A stretch of DNA of 64,000 bases from Proluteimonas flavola. Its GTDB lineage: Bacteria; Pseudomonadota; Gammaproteobacteria; Xanthomonadales; Xanthomonadaceae. Location: assembly GCF_021191705.1 (NCBI RefSeq), contig NZ_JAIWPU010000031.1, positions 24,688 to 88,687 of the forward strand, written 5' to 3'. Shown here piece after piece: positions 40,286 through 57,165 of this stretch. The notes under the pieces were generated by a model. That model was not told where the DNA came from. It ran no database searches and saw only the letters and a program-made list of their open reading frames with translations. Within the stretch, counting starts at the first letter, position 1, and the number at the start of each line of letters is the position of its first letter. The position numbers were made by a program, and so were the translations under genes.

Positions 40286-40792
40286 GTCCTTGCGCAGCTT
40301 CTCGAGCTTCTTCAGCGCGCGGTCGCGCTTGAGCGGCGACAGGTAATCGATGAACAGCTTGCCGTCGAGATGGTCGATCTCGTGCAGCACGCAGGTCGCG
40401 AGCAGGCCGTCGACGCTCAACTCGAACGGCTTGCCGTGGCGGTCGAGCGCGGTGACGGTGATGCCGTCGGCGCGGGTCACATCGGCGAATATGCCCGGAA
40501 TCGACAGGCAGCCCTCGGTATGCACGCGCAGGTCCGCCGAGCGGTCGCGGATTTCCGGGTTCACGAACACCAGCGGCTGCTCGCGGCCCTCGGTCACGTC
40601 GATGACCATGAAGCGCTCGTGGGTGTCGACCTGGGTCGCCGCCAGGCCGATGCCGGGCGCCTCGTACATGGTCTGGAACATGTCGTCGAGCAGACGCTGG
40701 AACGCAGGGTCGGCGAAACGGTCCGCCGCAACGGGCTCGGCCAGCTTGCGCAGGCGGGAATGGGGGTATTCGAGAATCTCGAGCAGGGCCAT
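40274..40792 (-). CDS. def: Peptide deformylase
   Basis: A 172-residue metalloenzyme removing the formyl group from nascent proteins. All three motifs are present: [17 protein letters not shown] (Cys ligand) and HEIDHLDGK (two His ligands and catalytic Glu). ATG 40792 opens [15 protein letters not shown]. The last two codons and the stop are formed by a GATTCG repeat unit, so the C-terminus KDRDS may have been reset by the repeat. It is divergent from the LysM gene across 135 bases. Confidence 0.96.
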   Translation of the reverse strand: MALLEILEYPHSRLRKLAEPVAADRFADPAFQRLLDDMFQTMYEAPGIGLAATQVDTHERFMVIDVTEGREQPLVFVNPEIRDRSADLRVHTEGCLSIPGIFADVTRADGITVTALDRHGKPFELSVDGLLATCVLHEIDHLDGKLFIDYLSPLKRDRALKKLEKLRKDRDS

Positions 40793-40857
40793 GGGATCGA
40801 AGAGCGAAGGCGGTCACAGCCGCGGGGACGAAACGGCCATTGTAACGTGCCGCACAC

Positions 40858-40888
40858 TTGCGTCCGCGCAGACCTTTCAGGCTATATT
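40858..40888 (+). promoter_or_regulatory. Candidate sigma-70 promoter of the LysM-dprA-smg unit
   Basis: TTGCGT (40858-40863), a 19-base spacer, then TATATT (40883-40888), about 40 bases before the LysM start. The -10 box is a good match; the spacer is two bases long. Confidence 0.4.
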
Positions 40889-40927
40889 GCGCCGCTGCAA
40901 GGGGAAAAATCCAAGGGGAGCAGGTAG

Positions 40928-42085
40928 ATGGCCGGCACGCTTCAACGCCTTTCAAGGTCGTTCCGCACGGGCTGTGCCGTCGCGTTGCTGACCGTCACCA
41001 CGTTCGCGGCCGCCCAGCAGATGCGCGGCGATCACCCCGAGACCTATGTCGTGGTCCGCGGCGACACCCTCTGGGACATCGCCGGCCGGTTCCTCGACAA
41101 GCCGTGGCTGTGGCCGGAAATCTGGCAGGCCAATCCGCAGATCGCGAACCCGCACCTGATCTATCCGGGCGACGTGATCAGCCTGGCCTACCTCAACCGC
41201 GTGACGATGCGACCGGGCCCGCGCCCGGTCGACGCATCGCCGATCGGCGCGATCCCGCTGTCGGACGTCGAGCCGTTCCTCAAGAACCGCCGCATCGTGT
41301 TCGACTTCGACACCCTGCCCTACGTCCTCGGTTATGAAGACGGCCGCCTGCGCGGCAGCGTCGACCGCAACATCTACATCAAGGGCCTGGACACCGCACG
41401 TCCGGGCGAGCGCTACGCCGTATTGCGCGCCGCGACCGAGTTCTACGGTGCGCGTCGCGCGCGCGATCTCGACTTCCGCGGCAAGCGCATCCCGGGCGAG
41501 AGCAACCTGTGGTCGCAGACCCAGCCCAAATCGCGCCAGCAGGATGCGTTCCTCGGTTACGAGATGGTGCAGATGGGCGTCGGCACGGTCGTGCACGGCC
41601 CGACCGCGCAAAGCGACACCACCGCGCTGGCGCTGGACAACGACGGTTTCGAGGCGCGTGCCGGCGACCGCATCGTGCCCGTCGATCCACAGCCCTACGA
41701 CCTGCAGTTCTTCCCGCATCCGCCGAGCGCCGATGCGCTCGCATCCGATGCCCGCGTGATCGGCGTGGCCGACATGCTGGTCACCGGCGGTCCGCGCGAT
41801 GTCATCGCGATCTCGGCCGGTCACCAGAACGGCGTCGACAACGGCACCGTGTTCTCGGTCTGGCGCACGGGTTCGCACAACGTCGATCGCGTGGCGCACC
41901 CCAATACCTCGCGCATCACCGAGTCGCCGAACGCGGGCACGCGGCGCGACCGCCTGCCGGACGAGTACGCCGCGCACGCGATGGTGTTCCTGAGCTTCGA
42001 TTTCGTCAGCTATGCGCTGGTGATGGAAGGCGAGAAGCCGGCCGGGATCGGCTACACGCTCAAGCACCCCGACGCCGAGCAGTAA
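40928..42085 (+). CDS. LysM domain-containing exported protein
   Basis: A 385-residue protein with a signal peptide (GCAVALLTVTTFAAAQQ) and one LysM domain at about residues 35-90: TYVVVRGDTLWDIAGRFLDK, WLWPEIWQANPQIANPHLIY and PGDVISL. The remainder (about 290 residues) is conserved in xanthomonads and other gammaproteobacteria immediately upstream of dprA but has no known activity. It probably binds peptidoglycan in the periplasm. ATG 40928 has GGGGAGC about seven bases upstream. Two hairpins follow the stop. Confidence 0.88.
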   Translation: MAGTLQRLSRSFRTGCAVALLTVTTFAAAQQMRGDHPETYVVVRGDTLWDIAGRFLDKPWLWPEIWQANPQIANPHLIYPGDVISLAYLNRVTMRPGPRPVDASPIGAIPLSDVEPFLKNRRIVFDFDTLPYVLGYEDGRLRGSVDRNIYIKGLDTARPGERYAVLRAATEFYGARRARDLDFRGKRIPGESNLWSQTQPKSRQQDAFLGYEMVQMGVGTVVHGPTAQSDTTALALDNDGFEARAGDRIVPVDPQPYDLQFFPHPPSADALASDARVIGVADMLVTGGPRDVIAISAGHQNGVDNGTVFSVWRTGSHNVDRVAHPNTSRITESPNAGTRRDRLPDEYAAHAMVFLSFDFVSYALVMEGEKPAGIGYTLKHPDAEQ

Positions 42086-42092
42086 GAACCGG

Positions 42093-42111
42093 CCCGCGCT
42101 GCGCGGGTTTT
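42093..42111 (+). terminator. Terminator 1 after the LysM gene
   Basis: CCCGCG, CTG, CGCGGG, then TTTT, eight bases after the stop. Short but GC-rich with a T-run. Confidence 0.6.
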
Positions 42112-42128
42112 CCCGACGGCATCGGACG

Positions 42129-42153
42129 ACGGCACCTTCGGGTGCCGTTTTCG
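42129..42153 (+). terminator. Terminator 2 before dprA
   Basis: CGGCACC, TTCG loop, GGTGCCG, then TTTTCG. With the preceding hairpin it separates the LysM gene from dprA, so dprA may need its own promoter or read-through. Confidence 0.7.
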
Positions 42154-42174
42154 TGTGCGGCCTAGGCTGCAGGC

Positions 42175-43326
42175 ATGGACGACGATGCCGACTGCCGCGC
42201 GCTGCTGCGCCTGATCCACGCCGGTGGCGCCGCTGCGCCACGCCGCCGCCTGCTCGAACATGCCCAGGGCCCTGCCGCCGCACTGGCAGGCGGCGCCTCG
42301 GCCTGGCGCGAGGCCGGCCTCGATGCCGCGCAGCGCGCGGCGCTGGCCGGTCCGGAAGATGCGGTCGACGACTGGCGACGCTGGCTGGCGGACGCGCCTG
42401 CCCGCCATGTGGTCGGCTGGCACGATCCCGATTACCCGCCGCTGCTCAAGCGCATGCAGGCGCCGCCGCTGGCGCTGTTCGTCGAAGGCGATCCGTGCCG
42501 GCTGTGGCGCGCCGGCGTGGCCGTGGTCGGCAGCCGTGCGCCGACTGCAGGCGGGCGCGACAACGCGGCATCGTTCGCGCGTCGCTTCGCCATCGATGGC
42601 CTGTCCGTCGTCAGCGGCCTGGCCAGCGGCATCGATGCGGCCGCACACACCGCGGCGCTCGATGCCGGCGGCGATACCGTCGCCGTGCTCGGCAGCGGCA
42701 TCGACATGCCCTACCCGCGCTCGAACCTCCGCCTGCACGCGCGCATCGTCGAAGCCGGCACGGTCGCCAGCGAGTACCCGCCCGGCACGCCCGCCCGCCG
42801 CGAACAGTTCCCCAGCCGCAACCGCATCGTCGCCGGCCTCGCGCTCGGCACCCTGGTGGTCGAGGCCGCGCAACGCTCGGGCGCCTTGATCACCGCGCGC
42901 CTGGCCGCGGACGCCGGCCGCGAGGTCTTCGCGATCCCCGGCTCGATCCACAATCCGATGGCGCGCGGCTGCCATCGGCTGCTGCGCGACGGCGCCACTC
43001 TGGTCGAAGCGCCCGAGGACGTGACCGGCGCCCTGTCGACGATCGCCGGCGAGCTCGCCGACGCCTTGCGCGGACGGCTCGACACCCCCATCCAGAGCGT
43101 CGACACGATACTGGACACGGCTGGCGCGGGTGCTGCGCGCGATATCGACAGCGACGACCCGGACTACAACCGGTTGTGGCAGGCCCTCGGGCACGACCCA
43201 ACCGCTATGGATGAACTGGTCGCACGCAGTGGATTGACGGTCGCCCGGGCGTCGGCCATGCTGCTGTCCATGGAGCTGGATGGACGTGTGGCTCTGCTGC
43301 ACGGTCGGTATTCCCGAAAGTCCTGA
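42175..43326 (+). CDS. dprA: DNA-processing protein DprA
   Basis: A 383-residue protein that loads RecA on incoming single-stranded DNA during natural transformation. It has an N-terminal SAM-like helical region (about 1-95), the Rossmann-like core with VAVVGSRAPTAGG, VVSGLASGIDAAAH, VAVLGSGIDMPYP and GTLVVEAAQRSGALITARLA, and a C-terminal winged-helix domain (from about 310, DELVARSGLTVARAS). Length is normal. It sits between a LysM gene and smg, the standard gammaproteobacterial order. Confidence 0.95.
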   Translation: MDDDADCRALLRLIHAGGAAAPRRRLLEHAQGPAAALAGGASAWREAGLDAAQRAALAGPEDAVDDWRRWLADAPARHVVGWHDPDYPPLLKRMQAPPLALFVEGDPCRLWRAGVAVVGSRAPTAGGRDNAASFARRFAIDGLSVVSGLASGIDAAAHTAALDAGGDTVAVLGSGIDMPYPRSNLRLHARIVEAGTVASEYPPGTPARREQFPSRNRIVAGLALGTLVVEAAQRSGALITARLAADAGREVFAIPGSIHNPMARGCHRLLRDGATLVEAPEDVTGALSTIAGELADALRGRLDTPIQSVDTILDTAGAGAARDIDSDDPDYNRLWQALGHDPTAMDELVARSGLTVARASAMLLSMELDGRVALLHGRYSRKS

Positions 43327-43359
43327 AACGACGCGCCCAAGGGCGCAGGCCGAGGGGAA

Positions 43360-43833
43360 ATGAAAGAAAGCATCCTGGATGTGCTGCTGTACCTGTTCGA
43401 ACACTATTTCACCGAGGATGCGGACCTCGTCCGCGATCGCGACTCCCTCCAGAGCGGCCTGCTCCAGGCCGGTTTCAGTCCCGCCGAGGTCAGCAAGGCC
43501 TTCGACTGGCTCGATGCGCTGGCCGACCAGCGTCCGGCCGTGCCGGTGGTCCGCGCCAACGGCCCGATCCGGGTCTTCTCCGGTCCCGAACTCGACCGGC
43601 TCGATGTCGATTGCCGCGGTTTCCTGCTGTTCCTCGAACAGCACGGGGTGCTCGATGCCGACCAGCGCGAACTGGTCCTGGACCGGGCGATGGCGCTCGA
43701 CCAGGACGAACTGGATCTCGACGATCTGAAGTGGGTCGTGCTGATGGTGCTGTTCAACCAGCCCGGCAGCGAAGCGGCCTACGCCTGGATGGAAACGCAG
43801 ATGTTCGCCGACGAGCCCGAACCGGTGCATTGA
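43360..43833 (+). CDS. smg: Smg family (DUF494) protein
   Basis: A 157-residue acidic protein opening [20 protein letters not shown], the Smg hallmark, with the terminal [20 protein letters not shown] typical of the family. Function is not established. GAGGGGAA lies five bases upstream of the ATG. It follows dprA by 33 bases, so they are probably cotranscribed. A strong hairpin ends the unit. Confidence 0.93.
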   Translation: MKESILDVLLYLFEHYFTEDADLVRDRDSLQSGLLQAGFSPAEVSKAFDWLDALADQRPAVPVVRANGPIRVFSGPELDRLDVDCRGFLLFLEQHGVLDADQRELVLDRAMALDQDELDLDDLKWVVLMVLFNQPGSEAAYAWMETQMFADEPEPVH

Positions 43834-43860
43834 CGCATCGCTGCGTTCGAAGATGACACC

Positions 43861-43894
43861 CGACAGGCGCCCACCGGGGCGCCTGTCGCGTTTC
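43861..43894 (+). terminator. Terminator after smg
   Basis: CGACAGGCGCC, a short loop, GGCGCCTGTCG, then CGTTTCC. An 11-bp perfect stem. Confidence 0.7.
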
Positions 43895-43973
43895 CGGCGT
43901 CTTGGGCCGCACGCGACGCCGCTGTAGGATGAACACGGGGAGCGGCCGGACGTGCGGCCCGGCAGGACCATCG

Positions 43974-44669
43974 ATGACGGACACCTGGTTCCACGCGACG
44001 CCCGAGGGTGGGCGCAACGGTCCGATGCGGGCCGACGATCTGCTGCGCCTGTTCCAAGCCGGCCGCATCCACGGCGCCACGCCGGTCTGGCGCGAGGGCA
44101 TGGCCGACTGGGGGCCCCTGGCGTCCGTCGCCACCGCGCTCGGCCTGCCGGCCATGCCGCCGCCGCCGCGTGCTCCAGCGCAGCCGCCGCCGCGTCGTGG
44201 CCTGCACTGGATCTGGATCGTCGTGCTGGTGCTCGCGGGACTCGCGGTGCCGGTACTGGCGATCCTCGCCGCGATCGCGCTGCCCGCCTACAGCGACTAC
44301 CGGATCCGCTCGGGCATCGTCCAGATCGTCGCCGACAGTGCGCCGCTGCGAATGGCGGTCGCCCGGTCGCACGCCGAAACCGGAACCTGCCCCGCCACCG
44401 GCGCAGCGCTCCGCTCCGGCGCATCGCTGCCGCAGGACGCATCCATGGCCGGGGGCGTCGCGCCCCTGCTCGCGCACCCGCACATCGGCAACGTCTGGAC
44501 CGGTCGCGGCGCCGACGGGCGCTGCGCTGTCCGGATCGACCTCGAGGGCTTCGACCGCGACGACATCGATTCGACCCGGCTGGACTGGTCGCTCGACCCG
44601 GCCAGCGGCGCCTGGACCTGCCTCGGCACCGCGGGCGCCCGCCAGCTGCCGGCCGGTTGCCGCCCGTGA
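43974..44669 (+). CDS. GYF_2 domain protein with one membrane helix and a pilin-like segment
   Basis: A 231-residue protein. Residues 1-60 form a GYF_2-type module (WFHATPEGGRNGPMRADDLL, then VWREGMADWGPL). After a proline-rich linker, a hydrophobic helix (WIWIVVLVLAGLAVPVLAIL) runs into AAIALPAYSDYRIRSGIVQI, which resembles the N-terminal helix region of type IV pilins (ALPAYxDY). The C-terminal domain has two spaced Cys pairs (TGTCPATG, RCAVRI, TCLGTAG, AGCRP). The start ATG has GGCAGGA six bases upstream. It is the first of three adjacent GYF_2 genes. The N-terminus faces the cytosol by inference; function unknown. Confidence 0.72.
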   Translation: MTDTWFHATPEGGRNGPMRADDLLRLFQAGRIHGATPVWREGMADWGPLASVATALGLPAMPPPPRAPAQPPPRRGLHWIWIVVLVLAGLAVPVLAILAAIALPAYSDYRIRSGIVQIVADSAPLRMAVARSHAETGTCPATGAALRSGASLPQDASMAGGVAPLLAHPHIGNVWTGRGADGRCAVRIDLEGFDRDDIDSTRLDWSLDPASGAWTCLGTAGARQLPAGCRP

Positions 44670-44727
44670 GCCCCCGGCTGTCGAAGCCGCACCCCCCGCA
44701 TGCCCGAACCAGAAGGACGTTTTCCCG

Positions 44728-45735
44728 ATGACCGAGTGGTACTACGCCGACGCTTCCAACACCCGTCAGGGTCCGATCACGACGCCTGCGCTGCTGCAGT
44801 TGCGCCAGCAGGGCACACTCGGTGACGAGACGCTGCTGTGGCGCGACGGACTGGATGGCTGGACGCCGCTGGGCGCGTTGGCGCACGAAATCGGCGTCGC
44901 TGCCCCGGAACGACCCGAAGCGCCGGCAGCCTCCGCGACGGCAGCAGACGGCTGGGTGCTGGAACCGGTCACGACGGCGGCCAGCGATGTCGCGTCGCCC
45001 GCGGATGCGGCCGACAGCGGCTGGCGCCCGGTCGGCGATGGCATCGCACCGTCCGCACCATCCACGGCGGCGCCTGACGCCACGTCGCCCTATACGCCGC
45101 CGGTCGCACCGGTGGTCCGCGCCGCGCCGGTCGTCCACGGCGGCGACGTCGTCGATGCGGGTTTCCTCAAGCGCGCCGCAGCCTTGTTCATCGACTCGAT
45201 GCTGGTCACCGCCGTCTACTACGGGGTCATCGTCGTGGTCATCCTCGCCGCCGGCCTCGGCGGCGCGCTGGGCGGCCAGGGGACCGGCAACCCCGGCTTC
45301 GGGGCGGCTGCCGCCGCGCTGATGGGAGCGCTCTACCTGTGTTACCCCGTCATCAGCGGCCTCTATTACGTCACGATGGAATCCTCGGCACGCCAGGCGA
45401 CGCTGGGCAAGATGGCCGTCGGCATCAAGGTCACCGGCCTCGACGGCGCACGCATCACCCGTGGCCGCGCGCTGGGGCGATGGGCGTCGCACGTGATCAA
45501 TTACCTCACCTTGTACATCGGCTACCTCGTCACCCTGTTCACCCAGCGCAAGCAGGGCCTGCACGACATGGTGGCGAGCACCTATGTCGTGGACCAGTGG
45601 GCCTACACCGACCATCCCGAACGCCAGCGGCGCACGCTGGGCACGGTGGCGACGGTCATTCTCGTGATCTGGGGCGCACTGCTCCTGCTGGGCGCGGGCT
45701 TCATGCTGCTGGCCGGCGTCGCCGCCGCATTCTGA
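44728..45735 (+). CDS. GYF_2-RDD membrane protein (copy 1)
   Basis: A 335-residue protein with an N-terminal GYF_2 module (EWYYADASNTRQGPITTPAL, LLWRDGLDGWTPLGAL), a disordered Ala/Pro/Thr linker (about 60-135) and a C-terminal RDD domain with three or four membrane helices: AGFLKRAAALFIDSMLVTAV, QATLGKMAVGIKVTGLDGAR and FTQRKQGLHDMVASTYVVDQ. RDD proteins are implicated in transport or envelope stress; none of these fusions has a defined role. GAAGGA lies upstream of the ATG. Paralogous to the next gene. Confidence 0.85.
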   Translation: MTEWYYADASNTRQGPITTPALLQLRQQGTLGDETLLWRDGLDGWTPLGALAHEIGVAAPERPEAPAASATAADGWVLEPVTTAASDVASPADAADSGWRPVGDGIAPSAPSTAAPDATSPYTPPVAPVVRAAPVVHGGDVVDAGFLKRAAALFIDSMLVTAVYYGVIVVVILAAGLGGALGGQGTGNPGFGAAAAALMGALYLCYPVISGLYYVTMESSARQATLGKMAVGIKVTGLDGARITRGRALGRWASHVINYLTLYIGYLVTLFTQRKQGLHDMVASTYVVDQWAYTDHPERQRRTLGTVATVILVIWGALLLLGAGFMLLAGVAAAF

Positions 45736-45784
45736 ACTGCGCCCACGCTGTACCGCGCCTCCTCCCCGACAAGGACGTCCACCG

Positions 45785-46696
45785 ATGACCGACTGGTACT
45801 ACGCCGACTCCCGCAACACCCGCCACGGCCCCGTCACCCGACCGGCGCTGCTGCAGCTCCGCCAGGACGGCATCGTCGGCGAGGCCACGCTGGTCTGGCG
45901 CGACGGTCTGGCCGACTGGCAGCCCTTCCGCGAACTGGCGCCCGAACTGGGCATTCCGACCGCCGCCGGCATCGACGCGTGGGCGCTGGAGCCGGTGGTG
46001 TCGACTGCGCAGGACCAGGCAAGCGACGGCGCGGCCTGGCGCCCCGTCACCGCTGCAGGCGGGCGCCCGCCGGGCTCGCCCTACGCGCCGCCGACGGCCA
46101 GCCTGGCCCGGCCCGACACCGTCGTCCACGGCGGTGATGTGGTGCTGGCAGGCTTCCTCAAGCGGCTCGCGGCGTATGCCATCGACGCCGTGATCGTCGG
46201 CATCGCCAGCGCGGTCATCGGCGGTTTCATCTACGGACTGCTGGGTGTCGGCGGCTTCGGGCGTGGCTTCTGGCTGGAACAGGTCGTCATCAACTCGGTC
46301 TCGCTGGTGCTCTCGGCGCTGTACTTCGCCTGGTTCCACTCTGCATACGCGATGGCGACGCCCGGCAAGATGGCCGTCGGCATCAAGGTCGTGCGCCCGG
46401 ATGGCGCACGTCTCTCGTTCCTGCGCGGCATCGGCCGCTACTTCGCCACGATCCTCAGCAGCCTGATCCTGATGATCGGTTTCCTGATGGCCGGGTTCAC
46501 CCAGCGCAAGCAGGCCCTGCACGACATGGTCTGCGACACGCTGGTGGTCGACCGCTGGGCGTTCACCGACCGGCCGGAGCTGCAACGCCGCGAGCTGGGC
46601 ACGGTCACCGTGGTGGTGCTGGTCCTCGTCGGCATCCTGACCGGCCTGGGCCTGCTGATGATCCTGGCGCTGCTCGGAATCGCGGCCTTTTCCTGA
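45785..46696 (+). CDS. GYF_2-RDD membrane protein (copy 2)
   Basis: A 303-residue paralogue of the preceding protein with the same plan and a shorter linker. The GYF_2 module is DWYYADSRNTRHGPVTRPAL and LVWRDGLADWQPFREL; the RDD domain has AGFLKRLAAYAIDAVIVGIA, TPGKMAVGIKVVRPDGARLS and FTQRKQALHDMVCDTLVVDR, then a final hydrophobic helix. ACAAGG precedes the ATG. The two RDD genes are separated by 49 bases and probably arose by tandem duplication. Confidence 0.85.
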   Translation: MTDWYYADSRNTRHGPVTRPALLQLRQDGIVGEATLVWRDGLADWQPFRELAPELGIPTAAGIDAWALEPVVSTAQDQASDGAAWRPVTAAGGRPPGSPYAPPTASLARPDTVVHGGDVVLAGFLKRLAAYAIDAVIVGIASAVIGGFIYGLLGVGGFGRGFWLEQVVINSVSLVLSALYFAWFHSAYAMATPGKMAVGIKVVRPDGARLSFLRGIGRYFATILSSLILMIGFLMAGFTQRKQALHDMVCDTLVVDRWAFTDRPELQRRELGTVTVVVLVLVGILTGLGLLMILALLGIAAFS

Positions 46697-46715
46697 CCGG
46701 CAGCCACGGCGGCGC

Positions 46716-46750
46716 TTGACAGGCCACCCCGCCCGTGATTCCACTATAAA
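46716..46750 (+). promoter_or_regulatory. Possible topA promoter with wide spacing
   Basis: A perfect TTGACA (46716-46721) and a good TATAAA (46745-46750), but 23 bases apart instead of 17. Either one box is accidental or the promoter is activator- or supercoiling-dependent. The hairpin at 46757 would then begin within a few bases of the transcript start. Confidence 0.35.
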
Positions 46751-46756
46751 AGCAAC

Positions 46757-46801
46757 CGACGCCCGGGGCCCGTCCCCGGGCGTCGTCATCTTCACCTTTT
46801 T
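46757..46801 (+). terminator. Hairpin with T-tract before topA (terminator or attenuator)
   Basis: CGACGCCCGGGG, a five-base loop, CCCCGGGCGTCG (12-bp perfect stem), then TCATCTTCACCTTTTT. It ends 38 bases before the topA start. It may end the GYF_2-RDD transcript, or attenuate transcription begun at the boxes at 46716-46750. Confidence 0.7.
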
Positions 46802-46839
46802 GTTGGGCCGCCCACCGGCGCGCCCCGGATCCCGCCGAC

Positions 46840-49401
<2,562 letters not shown>

Positions 49402-49420
49402 GCGGCGCCGCGCCCGTCGC

Positions 49421-49987
49421 ATGAGCGCGCCGATGCTCGACGTTCCCACCGCCGCGGCGCTGCTCGCGCGCGGCGGCGTGGTCGCCTACCCCACCGAAGG
49501 CGTGTGGGGCCTGGGCTGCGATCCCTTCGATCGCGCCGCCGTGACGCGGCTGCTCGACATCAAGCAACGTCCGCTCGACAAGGGCGTGATCCTGATCGCT
49601 GGCGCGGTCGCGCAGTTCGACGCGATCGTCGACTGGACGCGTCTGCACGATGCCGCCCGCCAGCGCGTGACCGGCAGTTGGCCGGGCCCCAACACCTGGG
49701 TCGTGCCTGCACGCGCCGACGTCCCTGCCTGGATCACCGGCGCCCACGCGAGCGTCGCCGTGCGCGTCAGCGCCCATGCCGATGTCGTCGCGCTGTGTGC
49801 GGCCTTCGGCGGCGCCCTGGTGTCGACCAGTGCGAACCTGGGCGGCGAGCCCTCCGTTGCGGATCGCGAGGCGCTCGATACACGGCTGCTCGCGCGCATC
49901 GATGGTGTCCTGGACGGCGACACCGGCGGACGCGCGGGGCCATCGACGATCCGCGATGCGCTGACGGGCGACGTGCTCCGCGCCTGA
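49421..49987 (+). CDS. tsaC: Threonylcarbamoyl-AMP synthase TsaC (YrdC/Sua5)
   Basis: A 188-residue enzyme of the first step of tRNA t6A37 synthesis, making threonylcarbamoyl-AMP from Thr, bicarbonate and ATP. Hallmarks: GGVVAYPTEGVWGLGCDPFD, IKQRPLDKGVILIA (KxR-type motif), PGPNTWVVPA and VSTSANLGGEPSV. Length is that of E. coli TsaC. It starts 19 bases after topA. The last 230 bases of this gene, from 49757, are duplicated immediately downstream. Confidence 0.93.
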   Translation: MSAPMLDVPTAAALLARGGVVAYPTEGVWGLGCDPFDRAAVTRLLDIKQRPLDKGVILIAGAVAQFDAIVDWTRLHDAARQRVTGSWPGPNTWVVPARADVPAWITGAHASVAVRVSAHADVVALCAAFGGALVSTSANLGGEPSVADREALDTRLLARIDGVLDGDTGGRAGPSTIRDALTGDVLRA

Positions 49988-50220
49988 ATCCGAAGGGGCG
50001 GCCGATGGCCGTGATGGGCTCTCCCGGTACGGCCATCGCGGCCAAGGCCGCTCCCACGGACATCGCTTTGACGCGTGGTCGGTGGCGGCAGCTGCAGTCG
50101 CCCTGTAGGAGCGCGCTTGCGCGCGATGCGGCTTCACCGGCAATGGCCATCGCGACCGATGCGCTCCCACAAGAATCGCCCTGAACAGGCTGTGCTCGCG
50201 CACGTTCGCGTCCATTGCAT
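49757..50220 (+). repeat. Tandem duplication unit 1 (tsaC 3' end plus REP)
   Basis: The unit starts at GCCGTGCGCGTCA within tsaC and ends at CGTCCATTGCAT. It holds the tsaC 3' end and stop, a partial REP (50001-50057), and a full REP (50105-50170). Unit 2 abuts directly. Confidence 0.85.
50105..50170. repeat. REP element (GTGGGAGCGCGC family), in duplication unit 1
   Basis: The left arm is GTAGGAGCGCGCTTGCGCGC (A for G in GTGGG); the right end is GATGCGCTCCCAC. The arms are less symmetric than in the 10362 copy. The same element appears in unit 2 with GTGGG. Confidence 0.7.
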
Positions 50221-50440
50221 GCCGTGCGCGTCACGATTTCGTCGCGCTGTGTGCGGCCTTCGGCGGCGCCCTGGTGTCGACCAGCGCGAACCTGGGCGGC
50301 GAGCCCTCCGTTGCGGATCGCGAGGCGCTCGATGCCCGTCTGCTCGCGCGCATCGATGGTGTCCTGGACGGCGACACCGGCGGGCGTGCGGGGCCATCGA
50401 CGATCCGCGATGCGCTGACGGCGACGTGCTCCGCGCCTGA
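50221..50440 (+). pseudogene. Duplicated tsaC 3' fragment
   Basis: The fragment encodes the C-terminal part of TsaC (STSANLGGEPSVADREALDA follows) without the start or N-terminal two thirds. A one-base deletion before the end shifts the last codons (DALTATCSAP versus DALTGDVLRA). It cannot make an active enzyme and is a by-product of the tandem duplication. Confidence 0.85.
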
Positions 50441-50557
50441 ATCCGAAGGGGCGGCCGATGGCCGTGATGGGCTCTCCCGGTACGGCCATCGCGGCCAAGG
50501 CCGCTCCCACGGCCATCGCTTTGACGCGTGGTCGGTGGCGGCAGCTGCAGTCGTCCT

Positions 50558-50623
50558 GTGGGAGCGCGCTTGCGCGCGATGCGGCTTCACCGGCAATGGC
50601 CATCGCGACCAATGCGCTCCCAC
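50558..50623. repeat. REP element (GTGGGAGCGCGC family), in duplication unit 2
   Basis: GTGGGAGCGCGCTTGCGCGC through AATGCGCTCCCAC: the second copy of the REP at 50105, carried by the tandem duplication. Confidence 0.75.
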
Positions 50624-50671
50624 AAGAATCGCTCTGAACAGGCTGTGCTCGCGCAGGTTCGCGTCCGTTGC

Positions 50672-50697
50672 ATTGCGGTTGCATCCGCAACCGCAAT
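50672..50697. promoter_or_regulatory. Perfect inverted repeat upstream of gltB
   Basis: ATTGCGGTTGC, ATCC, GCAACCGCAAT: 11-bp perfect arms. It starts at the right end of the duplicated unit and lies about 130 bases before gltB. It could be a protein-binding site or a hairpin in RNA; there is no T-run after it, so a terminator is less likely. Confidence 0.45.
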
Positions 50698-50829
50698 CCT
50701 GCGGGACATCCGGTTGCCGCACCGCACAATCTATGCTCTAGTCGTGAGCCGGCGTGGATGCGTTGTCGCGATGCAAGGACCTTGGCGCTCCGATCCCCGC
50801 GCCAGCCATGCACCTCTCCACGGACTGCG

Positions 50830-56902
<6,073 letters not shown>

Positions 56903-57165
56903 CGTCGCGATCGATCGTGCCGGTCGTCGCCTACGGGGATGACCGCCACGGTCGTGGATGCCGAGGCCGCCCGGCGGCCCGCTGCCACGCGGCCCGGAAC
57001 CGGCTGCCTCCGCGGTCACTCGAACGGAAGCGCCACCTGGACGCGCTTGCATGCGCATGTCGGCAGACGCGCATCCCGCGGCACGCACCTGCGCGGGCTG
57101 AATCACGCGCGTCCCACCGTCCGCGACGGCTGGGCGCGCCGCGCCCGACGTTGCATGATGCGGAC

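Larger units (their letters stand above)
50221..50673 (+). repeat. Tandem duplication unit 2
   Basis: This unit copies 49757-50220 with small differences: a 10-base deletion early (GCGCCCATGC absent after GTGCGCGTCA), one base lost near 50420, and scattered substitutions. The two copies otherwise align base for base over more than 430 positions. Confidence 0.85.

Noticed and set aside
50668..50829. gltB start further upstream
   Set aside because: The extra residues would include duplicated-unit and palindrome sequence and place the catalytic Cys far from the N-terminus.
56903..57165. Gap between gltD and the DUF4124 gene as a hidden gene
   Set aside because: No frame with start, ribosome site and plausible composition; no clear hairpin seen either.
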